Assembly: GCA_036526135.1 (NCBI GenBank)
Contig: DATCZA010000017.1
Span: forward strand, 62,001-126,000
Length of the DNA: 64,000 bases
Origin: UBA2965 sp036526135
GTDB lineage: Bacteria > Pseudomonadota > Gammaproteobacteria > Pseudomonadales > Azotimanducaceae
Reading direction: 5' to 3'
Below, piece by piece: positions 34,075 through 42,565 of this stretch (position 1 is its first letter; the number at the start of each line of letters is the position of its first letter). The translations under genes were made by a program, and so were the position numbers. The notes under the pieces are model-generated. The model saw only the letters and a program-made list of their open reading frames with translations. It did no database searches and was not told where the DNA came from.

Positions 34075-35163
34075 ATGGCCGACCTAGCAGCGCTGCGCAA
34101 GGACATCGAGACGTGGGCCGGCGAGCTCGGCTTTCAGCAGATCGGCGTCACCGACGTCGATCTGTCGGCCCACGAGCCCCGCGTTCGAGCCTGGCTGGAG
34201 AGGGGCTTCCAGGGCACCATGTCGTACCTCGAGCGGAATCTCGACAAGCGCTTTCACCCGGAAAAGCTCGAGACCGAAACCTGTCGGGTCATCGTCGCGA
34301 GGATGGATTACCTGACCGACCCTACCAGCCCCAGGGCGGCTTTGGAGAATCCCGACCGAGCCTACGTCTCGCGCTACGCGCTGGGCCGCGACTACCACAA
34401 GCTGATCCGCGGCCGGTTGGCAACCCTTGCCCGGAGAATCGACTCTGCGGCCGCGGGTATGCAAGGGCGGTACCGGGCCTTCACCGACTCAGCCCCCGTG
34501 CTCGAGAAGGCACTGGCGGAAAAGGCCGGGCTGGGCTGGATCGGCAAGAACACCCTGCTCCTCAACTCGAAAGGCGGATCGTGGTTTTTTCTCGGCGAGA
34601 TCTACACGAACCTGCCGTTGCCGCTCGATGAACCCGGCGAGCCGGGCGAGGACGGCGCCGGCTGCGGCAACTGCAACGCCTGCATGACCGTGTGCCCGAC
34701 GGATGCCATCGTCGCGCCCGGGCAGCTGGATGCACGCCGGTGCATCTCCTATCTCACCATAGAGCTCAAGGAGGCGATTCCCGAGCCGCTTCGCGCGCCC
34801 ATAGGAAACCGCATCTTCGGCTGCGACGACTGCCAGATCTACTGCCCGTGGAACCGCTTTGCCGGCGTCACCAACGAGCCGGACTTCCAGCCACGCCATG
34901 GGCTCGAAGCGGCAACGCTGCTGGACCTGTTCGGCTGGTCCCCGGAGACCTTCGAGAGGAACACGCGCGGTTCGGCCATTCGGCGCATCAGCTGGGATCA
35001 GTGGCGCCGAAACCTCGCCGTGGCGCTGGGCAACGGCTCTCCCAGCGCGGCCGCTCTGGGGGCCCTGCGGGAAGCGCGGGCGGGCGCATCGGCCATGGTT
35101 TGCGAACACATCGACTGGGCGATCAAAAGATTGACCCGACGATCGGGCGGATCTGAGCCGTGA
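34075..35163 (+). CDS. queG: epoxyqueuosine reductase
   Basis: QueG reduces epoxyqueuosine in tRNA to queuosine, using cobalamin and two 4Fe-4S clusters. The iron-sulfur motifs are CGNCNACMTVCPTDA and CDDCQIYCPWNRF. Upstream, YALGRDYHKLIRGRL and VLEKALAEKAGLGWIGKNTL are family hallmarks. I took the ATG at 34075 (362 residues); a 19-residue longer reading has no family similarity. It faces orn with only a few bases between. Confidence 0.96.
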   Translation: MADLAALRKDIETWAGELGFQQIGVTDVDLSAHEPRVRAWLERGFQGTMSYLERNLDKRFHPEKLETETCRVIVARMDYLTDPTSPRAALENPDRAYVSRYALGRDYHKLIRGRLATLARRIDSAAAGMQGRYRAFTDSAPVLEKALAEKAGLGWIGKNTLLLNSKGGSWFFLGEIYTNLPLPLDEPGEPGEDGAGCGNCNACMTVCPTDAIVAPGQLDARRCISYLTIELKEAIPEPLRAPIGNRIFGCDDCQIYCPWNRFAGVTNEPDFQPRHGLEAATLLDLFGWSPETFERNTRGSAIRRISWDQWRRNLAVALGNGSPSAAALGALREARAGASAMVCEHIDWAIKRLTRRSGGSEP

Positions 35164-35167
35164 GCCG

Positions 35168-35707
35168 TCAGGACAACGCGATGAAGTGCTTCCGGTAGTA
35201 ACGCAGCTCCTCGATGGATTCCCGAATGTCGGACAGCGCGGTGTGCCGATTGGCTTTGTTGATCCCTTTCAGAAGCTCCGGCCGCCAGCGTGCCACCAGC
35301 TCCTTGAGGCTGCTCACGTCGATGTTGCGGTAATGCAGGTAGCCCTCAAGGGTGGGCATGTAGCGGGTGAGAAACCGCCTGTCCTGCCAGATGGTGTTCC
35401 CGCACAGGGGCGCCTGCTTTCGCTCGACGTGGCCCTCGATGAAGGCAAGGGTCCGCGCCTCTGCCTCCCGCTCGGAGACCGCTGAGGCCCGCACGCGATC
35501 AATGAGCCCCGACTCGCCGTGGTGGGTCTGGTTCCACTCGTCCATGGCGTCCAGCTTTGCCTGGGGTTGCCAAACGGCGAGCACCGGGCCCTCGGCGAGA
35601 ATGTTGAGATCGCTGTCGGTGATCACCGTGGCCATTTCGATGATGACGTCGGTTTCAGGGTCGAGACCCGTCATCTCGAGATCCATCCACACCAGGTTTG
35701 TCGGCAT
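35168..35707 (-). CDS. orn: oligoribonuclease
   Basis: Orn is the DEDDh exonuclease that degrades di- and short oligoribonucleotides, including pGpG from c-di-GMP breakdown. VWMDLEMTGLDPETDVIIEMA carries the first catalytic acids, followed by NTIWQDRRFLTRYMP and HTALSDIRESIEELRYY. The ATG at 35707, with AGGAG upstream, gives 179 residues. In P. aeruginosa the same gene lies beside the same neighbours. c-di-GMP relevance is worth noting because fimX is nearby. Confidence 0.96.
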   Translation of the reverse strand: MPTNLVWMDLEMTGLDPETDVIIEMATVITDSDLNILAEGPVLAVWQPQAKLDAMDEWNQTHHGESGLIDRVRASAVSEREAEARTLAFIEGHVERKQAPLCGNTIWQDRRFLTRYMPTLEGYLHYRNIDVSSLKELVARWRPELLKGINKANRHTALSDIRESIEELRYYRKHFIALS

Positions 35708-35835
35708 TGCCACTCCTAAACGGATGCGGGTCGCCCGCCCGCCGCCGGCCATTCTGCCACAAGCCTGGGATCTGCCACGGCGATTCAGTTCTCGGCTAAG
35801 ATAGGCGGCCCTTTTGCCCCGGACAGGAAGCCGTC

Positions 35836-36642
35836 ATCGCGCCACCGAGAATCATCGAACCCGAGGAGCTGGCCGGCGCCGACCCGGAGGGCCGGCTCGT
35901 GGTGCATGTGGGCGATGCGGCCGGCTACCTGCAGGGGCACGTTCCCGGCGCCGTTCTCGTCGAGCCTGGGGAGCTGATTGGCGGCGCGCCGCCGGCTACC
36001 GGCCGGCTGCCGAGCAGGGAGAGGCTGGAAGCGCTTTTCTCGCGAATCGGTTTCGATCCGGACCAGGAGGTCATCGTCTACGACGACGAGGGCGGCGGCT
36101 GGGCCGGCCGGATGGCGTGGACGCTGGATGTGGTGGGCCACACCCGCTGGACCTACTTGAACGGCGGCATCCACAGCTGGCTGGCCGCCGGGCTGCCGGT
36201 TGAGACCGGACCGGGGCTGCCCGTGCCGCCAGCAAACGTGACGATCGACATTCAAGGCGAACCCATCGCGGAGCTCGAGGACGTCATGGCTGCCATCGAG
36301 GACGACGATCAGGTGGTCTGGGACGTCCGCTCTCGCGAGGAGTATCTGGGGCTGCGCAGCGGTTCCCGTCGGGCCGGCCACGTTCCCGGCGCGGTGAACG
36401 TCGACTGGATGCACCTCAAGGACCCCGAGCGCGACCTGCGCCTGGTGGACGACGTTCGCTCCCTGCTCGAATCCAGGGGAATCGTGCCGGGCAAGCGCAT
36501 CATCACCCACTGCCAGACTCATCACCGCTCCGGCCTCTCCTACATGGTCGCGCGGCTGCTCGGCTACCCCCGAATCTGCGCCTACCACGGATCCTGGGCC
36601 GAGTGGGGCAATCGCGACGACACCCCGGTGAGCCGGTCGTGA
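35836..36642 (+). CDS. sseA: two-domain rhodanese sulfurtransferase, start codon uncertain
   Basis: The enzyme transfers sulfane sulfur; the second rhodanese domain has the catalytic cysteine in ITHCQTHHRSGLSYMVA. The conserved N-terminus PRIIEPEELAGADPEG is encoded before the first GTG (35899), and no ATG, GTG or TTG exists between the upstream stop (35797) and that GTG. An AGGAAG lies at 35825-35830, just ahead of GTC ATC; the listed start is the ATC, by inference. It could instead be a GTC/GTG variant or a shorter protein. The stop overlaps the psd start (GTGA). The name sseA is by family; it may be another thiosulfate sulfurtransferase. Confidence 0.8.
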   Translation: MAPPRIIEPEELAGADPEGRLVVHVGDAAGYLQGHVPGAVLVEPGELIGGAPPATGRLPSRERLEALFSRIGFDPDQEVIVYDDEGGGWAGRMAWTLDVVGHTRWTYLNGGIHSWLAAGLPVETGPGLPVPPANVTIDIQGEPIAELEDVMAAIEDDDQVVWDVRSREEYLGLRSGSRRAGHVPGAVNVDWMHLKDPERDLRLVDDVRSLLESRGIVPGKRIITHCQTHHRSGLSYMVARLLGYPRICAYHGSWAEWGNRDDTPVSRS

Positions 36643-37466
36643 GCGCCTGGTTCGCCGCGCTGCAGAGGCTGCTTCCCCAGCACGAGCTGTCCCGGTTCGT
36701 CGGCGCCCTGGCGAAATCAGAAGCGCCCTGGATCCGCAAACCCTTCATTCACGGGTTCGCACGAGCCTACGGGGTGTCGCTCGACGAGGCGGTATGTCAG
36801 GAGCTGGACGATTTCCGCTGCTTCAACGACTTCTTCACCCGCGCGCTACGTCAAGACGCCCGGCCGCTGGCCCGGGATCCGGCCGCCGTGCTCTGCCCGG
36901 CTGACGGGACCGTGAGCCAGACGGGCCTGATCCGGGACGGTCAGCTGCTGCAGGCGAAAGGGCACCGGTACTCGCTTCGCTCGCTGACGAGCGAGGCTGA
37001 TCGGGCATTCGAAGGCGGAACGTTCGCAACCGTCTATCTTGCACCAAGCGACTATCACCGCGTCCACCTGCCGGCGGACGGGACCCTGCTCGCCACCACG
37101 GCGATTCCGGGGGCGCTCTTTTCCGTCAACGCGCAGACGGAGACCACCGTCGAGGGCCTGTTCGCGCGCAACGAGCGGCTGGTCTGCCGATTCCGCACGG
37201 GCCACGGCCAGATGCTCGTCGTTCTGGTGGGCGCGCTCATCGTTGCAAGCATCGAAACGGTGTGGGCGGGCCCCGAGTCGCCCTACCAGAGCGTCACGAC
37301 GACCTCCTACGATGACGCCTTCGCACGGGGCGCGGAGATCGGCCGCTTTGTGCTGGGCTCCACGGTGATCGTCTGCTTCGAGCCTGGCAGGATCGAGCTG
37401 CTGCCACACATCAAGGCCGGCGCGACCGTTCGCATGGGCGAAGCGATAGGCGCTTTCTGCGACTGA
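36639..37466 (+). CDS. psd: phosphatidylserine decarboxylase
   Basis: Psd makes phosphatidylethanolamine at the inner membrane. The proenzyme cleaves itself at LGST (residues 239-242), leaving a pyruvoyl group on Ser241; the catalytic triad residues Asp89 (PADG) and His143 (DYHRVHLP) are visible. Start GTG in a GTGA overlap with the rhodanese gene; 275 residues. It ends against epmA, whose stop codon shares a TGATCA palindrome with its own. Confidence 0.96.
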   Translation: MSAWFAALQRLLPQHELSRFVGALAKSEAPWIRKPFIHGFARAYGVSLDEAVCQELDDFRCFNDFFTRALRQDARPLARDPAAVLCPADGTVSQTGLIRDGQLLQAKGHRYSLRSLTSEADRAFEGGTFATVYLAPSDYHRVHLPADGTLLATTAIPGALFSVNAQTETTVEGLFARNERLVCRFRTGHGQMLVVLVGALIVASIETVWAGPESPYQSVTTTSYDDAFARGAEIGRFVLGSTVIVCFEPGRIELLPHIKAGATVRMGEAIGAFCD

Positions 37467-38342
37467 TCAGGCCCGGTCGGCGGGAAAGGCCATGACCTCT
37501 GCCAGGCTCCCCGCACCCAGCTTGATCATCAGCAACCGATCAACGCCCAGCGCCACGCCGGCGCATTCGGGCAGCCCCGCGTCCATAGCGTCCAGGAACG
37601 CGCCGTCCGGCTCAGGCAGCTCGGAACCCGCTTGCCTGCGCGCGGCGAGATCCTCGGCGAAGCGGCGCTCGATGGCGGCACGATCGCCGAGCTCCCAATA
37701 GCCGTTTGCAAGCTCCACGCCGTCGACGCACAGCTCGAAACGCGCGGCAACATTCGGCCGCCCGGGGCGCAGCCGCGCGAGGATTGCCTGATCTGCCGGA
37801 TAGTCCACCACGAACACCCGGCGGCCGGCGAGGGCGGCGATCCCATCCGCAAACGCGAGGTCCAGCTCTGCACGCTCCGCCCCACTCTCGGCGCCACCGC
37901 CCAGGGCAACGACCCGTTCGTAGCTGAGCCTCTCGTAGTCGGCGGCCCCCAGCACCGAGTCGATCAGCTCGGCAACCTCGGCCATGAGCTCCGCGTCGGT
38001 ATAGCCAAGCCGGTACCACTCCAGCATTGTGAATTCGGGGTTGTGCAACCGTCCCGCCTCCCCGCCGCGAAATACGGGCCCGAGCTGGTAAAGGGAAGGT
38101 GCCCCGGCTGCGAGCAGGCGCTTGAGCTGATACTCGGGAGATGTCTGCAGATAGCCGATCCCGGGCACCGCCAGCGAGTCGACGGCCGGGTCCGTGACGG
38201 TGTGCGCGCCGAGGCAGGCAGACTGCACCTCAATGACCCCGCGCTCGAAAAAGAAATCCCGGATCGTCCGCAGCATGGCGGCGCGCGCGCCGAGCGCTTC
38301 AATCGAGCACGCCGGGCGCCAGGCGGGGGGTGGCGCGTTCAA
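37467..38342 (-). CDS. epmA: elongation factor P--(R)-beta-lysine ligase EpmA
   Basis: EpmA attaches (R)-beta-lysine to Lys34 of EF-P. It is a class II lysyl-tRNA-synthetase paralogue without an anticodon domain, 291 residues: FLETPC-like VIEVQSACLGAHTVTDPAVDSL, TSPEYQLKRLLAAG, FRGGEAGRLHNPEFTMLEWYR, and GVALGVDRLLMIKLG at the end. The TTG start overlaps the efp stop (TTGA). The protein begins MNAPPPAW, with three prolines in a row, a motif whose translation normally needs EF-P. EpmB, the lysine aminomutase, is not in the window. Confidence 0.95.
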   Translation of the reverse strand: MNAPPPAWRPACSIEALGARAAMLRTIRDFFFERGVIEVQSACLGAHTVTDPAVDSLAVPGIGYLQTSPEYQLKRLLAAGAPSLYQLGPVFRGGEAGRLHNPEFTMLEWYRLGYTDAELMAEVAELIDSVLGAADYERLSYERVVALGGGAESGAERAELDLAFADGIAALAGRRVFVVDYPADQAILARLRPGRPNVAARFELCVDGVELANGYWELGDRAAIERRFAEDLAARRQAGSELPEPDGAFLDAMDAGLPECAGVALGVDRLLMIKLGAGSLAEVMAFPADRA

Positions 38343-38905
38343 GCGCGGCTGACGTACTCGCCTTTGCGGGTATCGACGCGCAGCACGTCTCCAACGTTGA
38401 TGAACAAGGGCACCTTGATGGTCGCGCCGGTAGACAGCGTGGCCGGCTTGGTGCCGCCCTGGGCGGTATCACCCTTGAGCCCCGGGTCGGTTTCGGTCAC
38501 CTGAAGCTCGACGAAGTTCGGCGGCGTGACGGAGATCGGCTCGTCGTTCCAGAGCGTCACCTGGCAGACCTCCTGCTCCTTGATCCAGTCCTTGGCGTCA
38601 CCCACCGCGCTCGGCGGCGCCGCCGACTGCTCGTAGCTGCCGTCGGTGCGCATGAAGTGCCAGAAGTCGCCGTCCGAGTACAGGTACTCCATGTCGAGCT
38701 CCATGACGTCCGCGGCTTCCAGGCTGTCGCCCGACTTGAACGTCCGCTCCCAAACCCGACCGGTGATCAGATTGCGAAACTTGACCCGATTGAAGGCCTG
38801 GCCCTTCCCCGGCTTCACGAACTCGTTCTCGAGGATCGAGCAGGGCTCGCCCTCCAGAAGGACCTTCAGTCCCGAGCGGAACTCGTTGGTAGAAACAGTC
38901 GCCAT
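38339..38905 (-). CDS. efp: elongation factor P
   Basis: EF-P relieves ribosome stalling at polyproline. The three beta domains are all there in 188 residues. The modified lysine is K34 in VKPGKGQAF, the lysylated type, which agrees with EpmA next to it. KKVLL-type GLKVLLEGEPCSIL and NVGDVLRVDTRKGEYVSRA frame the protein. TATGAT about 30 bases before the start is a possible -10. The gene is divergent from fimX across 244 bases. Confidence 0.97.
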   Translation of the reverse strand: MATVSTNEFRSGLKVLLEGEPCSILENEFVKPGKGQAFNRVKFRNLITGRVWERTFKSGDSLEAADVMELDMEYLYSDGDFWHFMRTDGSYEQSAAPPSAVGDAKDWIKEQEVCQVTLWNDEPISVTPPNFVELQVTETDPGLKGDTAQGGTKPATLSTGATIKVPLFINVGDVLRVDTRKGEYVSRA

Positions 38906-39149
38906 GTGCAGCGGACCAGTGTGGAATCGGCGGCATCATATCCGCTTGGCCGTCGAGGGGATAGCCGGCTTCGGAGCGGCGCCGGGGCTTCCGGACTTGC
39001 TCGGATTCACGCTCTCTGGTCAAAGCGCGACCCGGTTCACATTTCGTCTGTTGGATGGTTACTTGGATTGGCCACGTTTCGGCCGCACCATGAGTTCCTC
39101 CGCGGACGTCCAATGCCCGACGTCCGGGTGATTCGAAAAAAGGGAAAGG
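38906..39149. promoter_or_regulatory. divergent spacer efp/fimX
   Basis: This 244-base spacer holds a likely -10 (TATGAT, minus strand, 38935-38940) for efp but no good -35. For fimX I see only a poly-A/purine stretch (GAAAAAAGGGAAAGG) just before the start. No RNA gene, repeat or operator is evident. Confidence 0.3.
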
Positions 39150-41267
39150 TTGGCTAAAAAGGATATGACGGCTCAGCACAATCCCAGCGCGCCCGTGCGC
39201 CTGCTAATTGCGGAGAATTCCGAGAATGCGGCGCAGGAGTTCGACTCGCTCCTGCGCGACGCAGGCATTCCCACCCGGTCGGAGATCATCGATCTTCCCA
39301 TGGCCGTCGACGCCATGCACGAAGCGGATCTGCTGCTGGCGAACTCTTCTCTGCCCGAGCTAGAGCAGATCATCCCGCGGCTCAGCGACCAGGCGCCCAA
39401 CGTTCCGATCGTTCTCGTCAATTACGATGACGCGACGATCACGACCACGCGCGGCATGCAGCTCGGCGCCGCCGACGTGGTCCCGAAATCCGAGCCGGAG
39501 CACCTCGTCCTGGTGGTCAAGCGGGAGCTCGAGCACGTTCTCCAGTACCAGAGCCTGAGCCAGACACGCCGGGCACTCCAGGAAACCGAGCAGCGCTGTC
39601 AGCTGCTGCTCAGAAGCTCCAAAGCCGCCATCGCCTACGTCCACGACGGCATGCACATCTACGCCAACGAGGGTTACCTGAAGCTCTTCGGCTTTGAAGA
39701 CGTGGAGGACCTCATCGGGCTGCCGCACATGGATCTGCTCGACGCCGACAGCGCCGTGGCCTTGAAGGTCGCGATGAAGCAGTTCCAGCGCGACGGCGAG
39801 GAAAAAGAGATCGAGTTCGTCGGTCAGAACACGGCCGAAGAGACCATTGCGGGCACCATGACCCTCGCCGCCGCCGAGTACGAGGGCGAGCACTGCATGC
39901 AGGTCACCGTGCGAACCGGCCGGGCAACCGACGCCCCTGCGACCGCGCAGGCCGCAGCCGACGATGCTTCGACTGCCAACGGCGAAGGCAGCGCGCCAGC
40001 CGATGTGAGGCTTCACGCCTTCTTCGACGCGGTGGCCGGCAACCCCAGGACCCGCTCCGAGGACGCATTTTCCGCGATTTTCGTCGCCGAGATCGACGAT
40101 TACGCCGAGGTGCAGCGATCTCACGGTCTGGCTGGAGCGCTCGAGGTCTGCCGTCATGTCGAGCGGTGTCTCGGCGAGCTGATCGCATCGGACGCGCTGC
40201 ATCGACTGGCGGATCATCAGTTCGCCTTTGCGGTAACCGCCGACAACGAGGACGAGGTCCGAGCAGAGGCCGATCAGCTTCGCGGGACCATCGAGGCATC
40301 GCTGCTCGAGGTCAGGGAGAAGACCGTACGGCCCACGATTACCCTCGCCGGCATGGAGATCGCCACGGAGGAAGATCAGGGCGTCCGTGAGCGGTTGGAG
40401 GACTGTCTGAACGAGGCCTACGATGTCCTGCGCACATCCATGGAACAGAACGAAGGAAACTGCGTCGAGCTGAAGTCCCAGGGAGCAGGCGACGAGCCGG
40501 AGTCCGAATCAGCAAGGCTGCTGCGCCTGATCAACGAGGCCATCGACGACCAGCGATTCGTTCTGCTGTTCCAGCCGATGATCAGCCTGCACGGCGACTC
40601 CGACGAGCACTACGAAGTGCTGCTGCGCATGCTTGACGACGAAGGCAAACAGATGCTCCCGGGCGCTTTCCTGCGCACGGCCATCGAGAACAACCTCGCC
40701 GGACGGATCGACCGATGGGTCATTCTCCAGGCGATCAAGTCGCTGTCTGCGCACCGTGCCAAGGGCAACCTGACCCGGCTGACCATCAACCTGACCAGCA
40801 ACAGCGTCAACGACCCGGAGTTCCTGGAGTGGCTTGGCGTCGCCTTCAAGGCCGTTCGGCTGCCTACCGATGCGGTGGTCCTGCAGATCACGGAGCAGGA
40901 CGCCAACACCTACGTTCGCCAGACCCGCGAGTTCTTCGAGCAGTTGAAGCAGATGCACTGCGTAGCCTCGCTGTCGCGATTTGGGCGCCTCGGCAACTCT
41001 TTCGAACTGCTCGAACAAATCCCGGCGGAATACGTCAAGGTCGACGGTTCGCTGATCGAGAAGATCGCCAGCAGCTCGGAGGCGCGTGAGGCGCTGACCG
41101 AGATGATTCACGGCCTCCAGGGCGCCGGCAAGCTCACGGTGGTCCCCATGGTGGAAAGCGCCAACATCCTGTCGACCCTATGGCAGGCCGGTGCCAACTA
41201 CGTGGCCGGGCACTACCTGCAGGAGCCCTCCAGAAGTATGGATTACGACTTCAGCGCCGACGACTGA
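39150..41267 (+). CDS. fimX: FimX-like c-di-GMP receptor (REC-PAS-GGDEF-EAL, degenerate)
   Basis: FimX controls type IV pilus assembly and twitching by binding c-di-GMP with a catalytically dead EAL domain. Four domains are visible: a receiver-like domain (about 15-130) with Asn65 where the phosphoacceptor Asp belongs; a PAS domain (about 141-255) with RCQLLLRSSKAAIAYVHDG and MHIYANEGYLKLFG, as in P. aeruginosa FimX; a degenerate GGDEF domain (285-440) with LADHQF for the signature; and an EAL domain (455-700) with EVLLR (489-493) and SRFG (609-612) in place of DDFG. KVDG (630-633) is kept. Start TTG at 39150 or ATG at 39165. The serB-fimX neighbourhood matches that of P. aeruginosa. Confidence 0.9.
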   Translation: MAKKDMTAQHNPSAPVRLLIAENSENAAQEFDSLLRDAGIPTRSEIIDLPMAVDAMHEADLLLANSSLPELEQIIPRLSDQAPNVPIVLVNYDDATITTTRGMQLGAADVVPKSEPEHLVLVVKRELEHVLQYQSLSQTRRALQETEQRCQLLLRSSKAAIAYVHDGMHIYANEGYLKLFGFEDVEDLIGLPHMDLLDADSAVALKVAMKQFQRDGEEKEIEFVGQNTAEETIAGTMTLAAAEYEGEHCMQVTVRTGRATDAPATAQAAADDASTANGEGSAPADVRLHAFFDAVAGNPRTRSEDAFSAIFVAEIDDYAEVQRSHGLAGALEVCRHVERCLGELIASDALHRLADHQFAFAVTADNEDEVRAEADQLRGTIEASLLEVREKTVRPTITLAGMEIATEEDQGVRERLEDCLNEAYDVLRTSMEQNEGNCVELKSQGAGDEPESESARLLRLINEAIDDQRFVLLFQPMISLHGDSDEHYEVLLRMLDDEGKQMLPGAFLRTAIENNLAGRIDRWVILQAIKSLSAHRAKGNLTRLTINLTSNSVNDPEFLEWLGVAFKAVRLPTDAVVLQITEQDANTYVRQTREFFEQLKQMHCVASLSRFGRLGNSFELLEQIPAEYVKVDGSLIEKIASSSEAREALTEMIHGLQGAGKLTVVPMVESANILSTLWQAGANYVAGHYLQEPSRSMDYDFSADD

Positions 41268-41301
41268 TCCCCGCTGACCGGATATCGCCGGGGCGGCGGC
41301 T

Positions 41302-42540
41302 TCAGCCCGTAAGCGCTTCGTCGATGTCGCGGTCGCTGAAGCCCATCAGGTACAGAACGCTGTCCAGGCCGAAGGTGGAGATGGCGTGGCTAGCCGTCTC
41401 CTTGACCATGGGTTTCGCGTGGTATGCCACCCCAAGACCGGCGGCATTGAGCATGGGCAGGTCATTCGCGCCGTCGCCGATGGCGATGGTCTGCTGGCCG
41501 GATATCCCCTCACGGCGGGCGATCTCCTTCAAGAGCTCGGCCTTGCGGCCGGCGTCTATGATCTCCCCTTCGACCTCGCCCGACATCAGCCCGTCGCGAA
41601 TCTCCAGCGAGTTGGCATAAACGTAATCGATGCCCAGCTCGTCACGCAGCCGCTCACCAACGTACTGAAAGCCGCCTGAGATGATGGCCGTCTTGTAGCC
41701 GAAATGCTTGAGCGTGCGGATCAGGCGCCGGGCACCGTCGTTCAGCGCAACGCCGTCTGCCACCTCACGCAGGGCGTCCTCGGAAAGACCCTTGAGCAGC
41801 ATGGCCCGCTCTCGAAAGCTGTCGGCGAACTTCAGCTCACCGCGCATGGCTCGCTCGGTGATCCGAGCTACCTGCTCGCCAACCCCGTGCGCGGCCGCCA
41901 GCTCGTCGATGACCTCGGCATCGATGAGCGTAGAGTCCATGTCGAACGCCACCAGCCGCCGGTTGCGCCGGTACACGGTGTCCTGCTGCACGCTGAAATC
42001 GAACGCCAGGCGCTCGGCGGCTTCGAGAAGGCCCGCTTTCAGGGCGCCGGCATCGGCAAGGACGCCGCGCAGGCTCATCTCGATGCAGATCCGCTGACCA
42101 CCGGCGTCGGACGTCAAGGGCAAGCGCCCCGACAGCCGTCGTATGGCGTCGATGTTGAGGCCGTGGTGACGAACGATGGAGGTCACCGCGGCGAGCTGCT
42201 CGCCGGTGGCGCCGGCCGTGAGGAGGGTGACGATATAGCGGGGCTTGCCCTGGCTCTTTACCCAGTCGGCGTAGTCGCCCGCCGAGATGGGAGTGAAGCG
42301 CGCCGTCATGCCCTGATCGAGAACGTTCGCCTCGATGGCGGACAGCACCTCGGCGGCCTCCACGCCGTTACCGTCACTGATGATCTGCAGCAACATGCCG
42401 AGGTTGAGCTCGTCGTGGATCACCGCCTGCCCCACGTCGAGCACCCGCACTTGATAACGTGCCAGAGTGGATGTCAACATGGCCATCAGGCCAGGCTGGT
42501 CCTCTCCGGACACGTTCACCAATACAATCTCGCTGCTCAC
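41302..42540 (-). CDS. serB: phosphoserine phosphatase
   Basis: SerB performs the last step of serine synthesis. Two ACT-like domains (about 1-170) precede the HAD phosphatase: LVAFDMDSTLIDAEVIDELA (nucleophile Asp), IISGGFQYVGERLRDELG, and AIGDGANDLPMLNAAGLGVAYHAKP. The GTG at 42540 (412 residues, VSSEIVLVNVSGEDQPG) agrees with family N-termini; a TTG at 42597 would overlap the divergent gene. Serine from SerB feeds GlyA and Psd pathways in the same window. Confidence 0.93.
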   Translation of the reverse strand: MSSEIVLVNVSGEDQPGLMAMLTSTLARYQVRVLDVGQAVIHDELNLGMLLQIISDGNGVEAAEVLSAIEANVLDQGMTARFTPISAGDYADWVKSQGKPRYIVTLLTAGATGEQLAAVTSIVRHHGLNIDAIRRLSGRLPLTSDAGGQRICIEMSLRGVLADAGALKAGLLEAAERLAFDFSVQQDTVYRRNRRLVAFDMDSTLIDAEVIDELAAAHGVGEQVARITERAMRGELKFADSFRERAMLLKGLSEDALREVADGVALNDGARRLIRTLKHFGYKTAIISGGFQYVGERLRDELGIDYVYANSLEIRDGLMSGEVEGEIIDAGRKAELLKEIARREGISGQQTIAIGDGANDLPMLNAAGLGVAYHAKPMVKETASHAISTFGLDSVLYLMGFSDRDIDEALTG

Positions 42541-42565
42541 ATCGCCGCGCGGAATAGGAAGTAGT

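Noticed and set aside
32574..34631. A 685-codon plus-strand open frame over nnrD and the start of queG
   Set aside because: The encoded chain is low-complexity Arg/Ala/Gly-rich and antisense to nnrD, then out of frame with queG; both real genes have clear motifs.
41269..41293. CCCCG...CGGGG inverted repeat between fimX and serB
   Set aside because: The stem is five base pairs with a 15-base loop and no T-tract on either strand, too weak to call a terminator.
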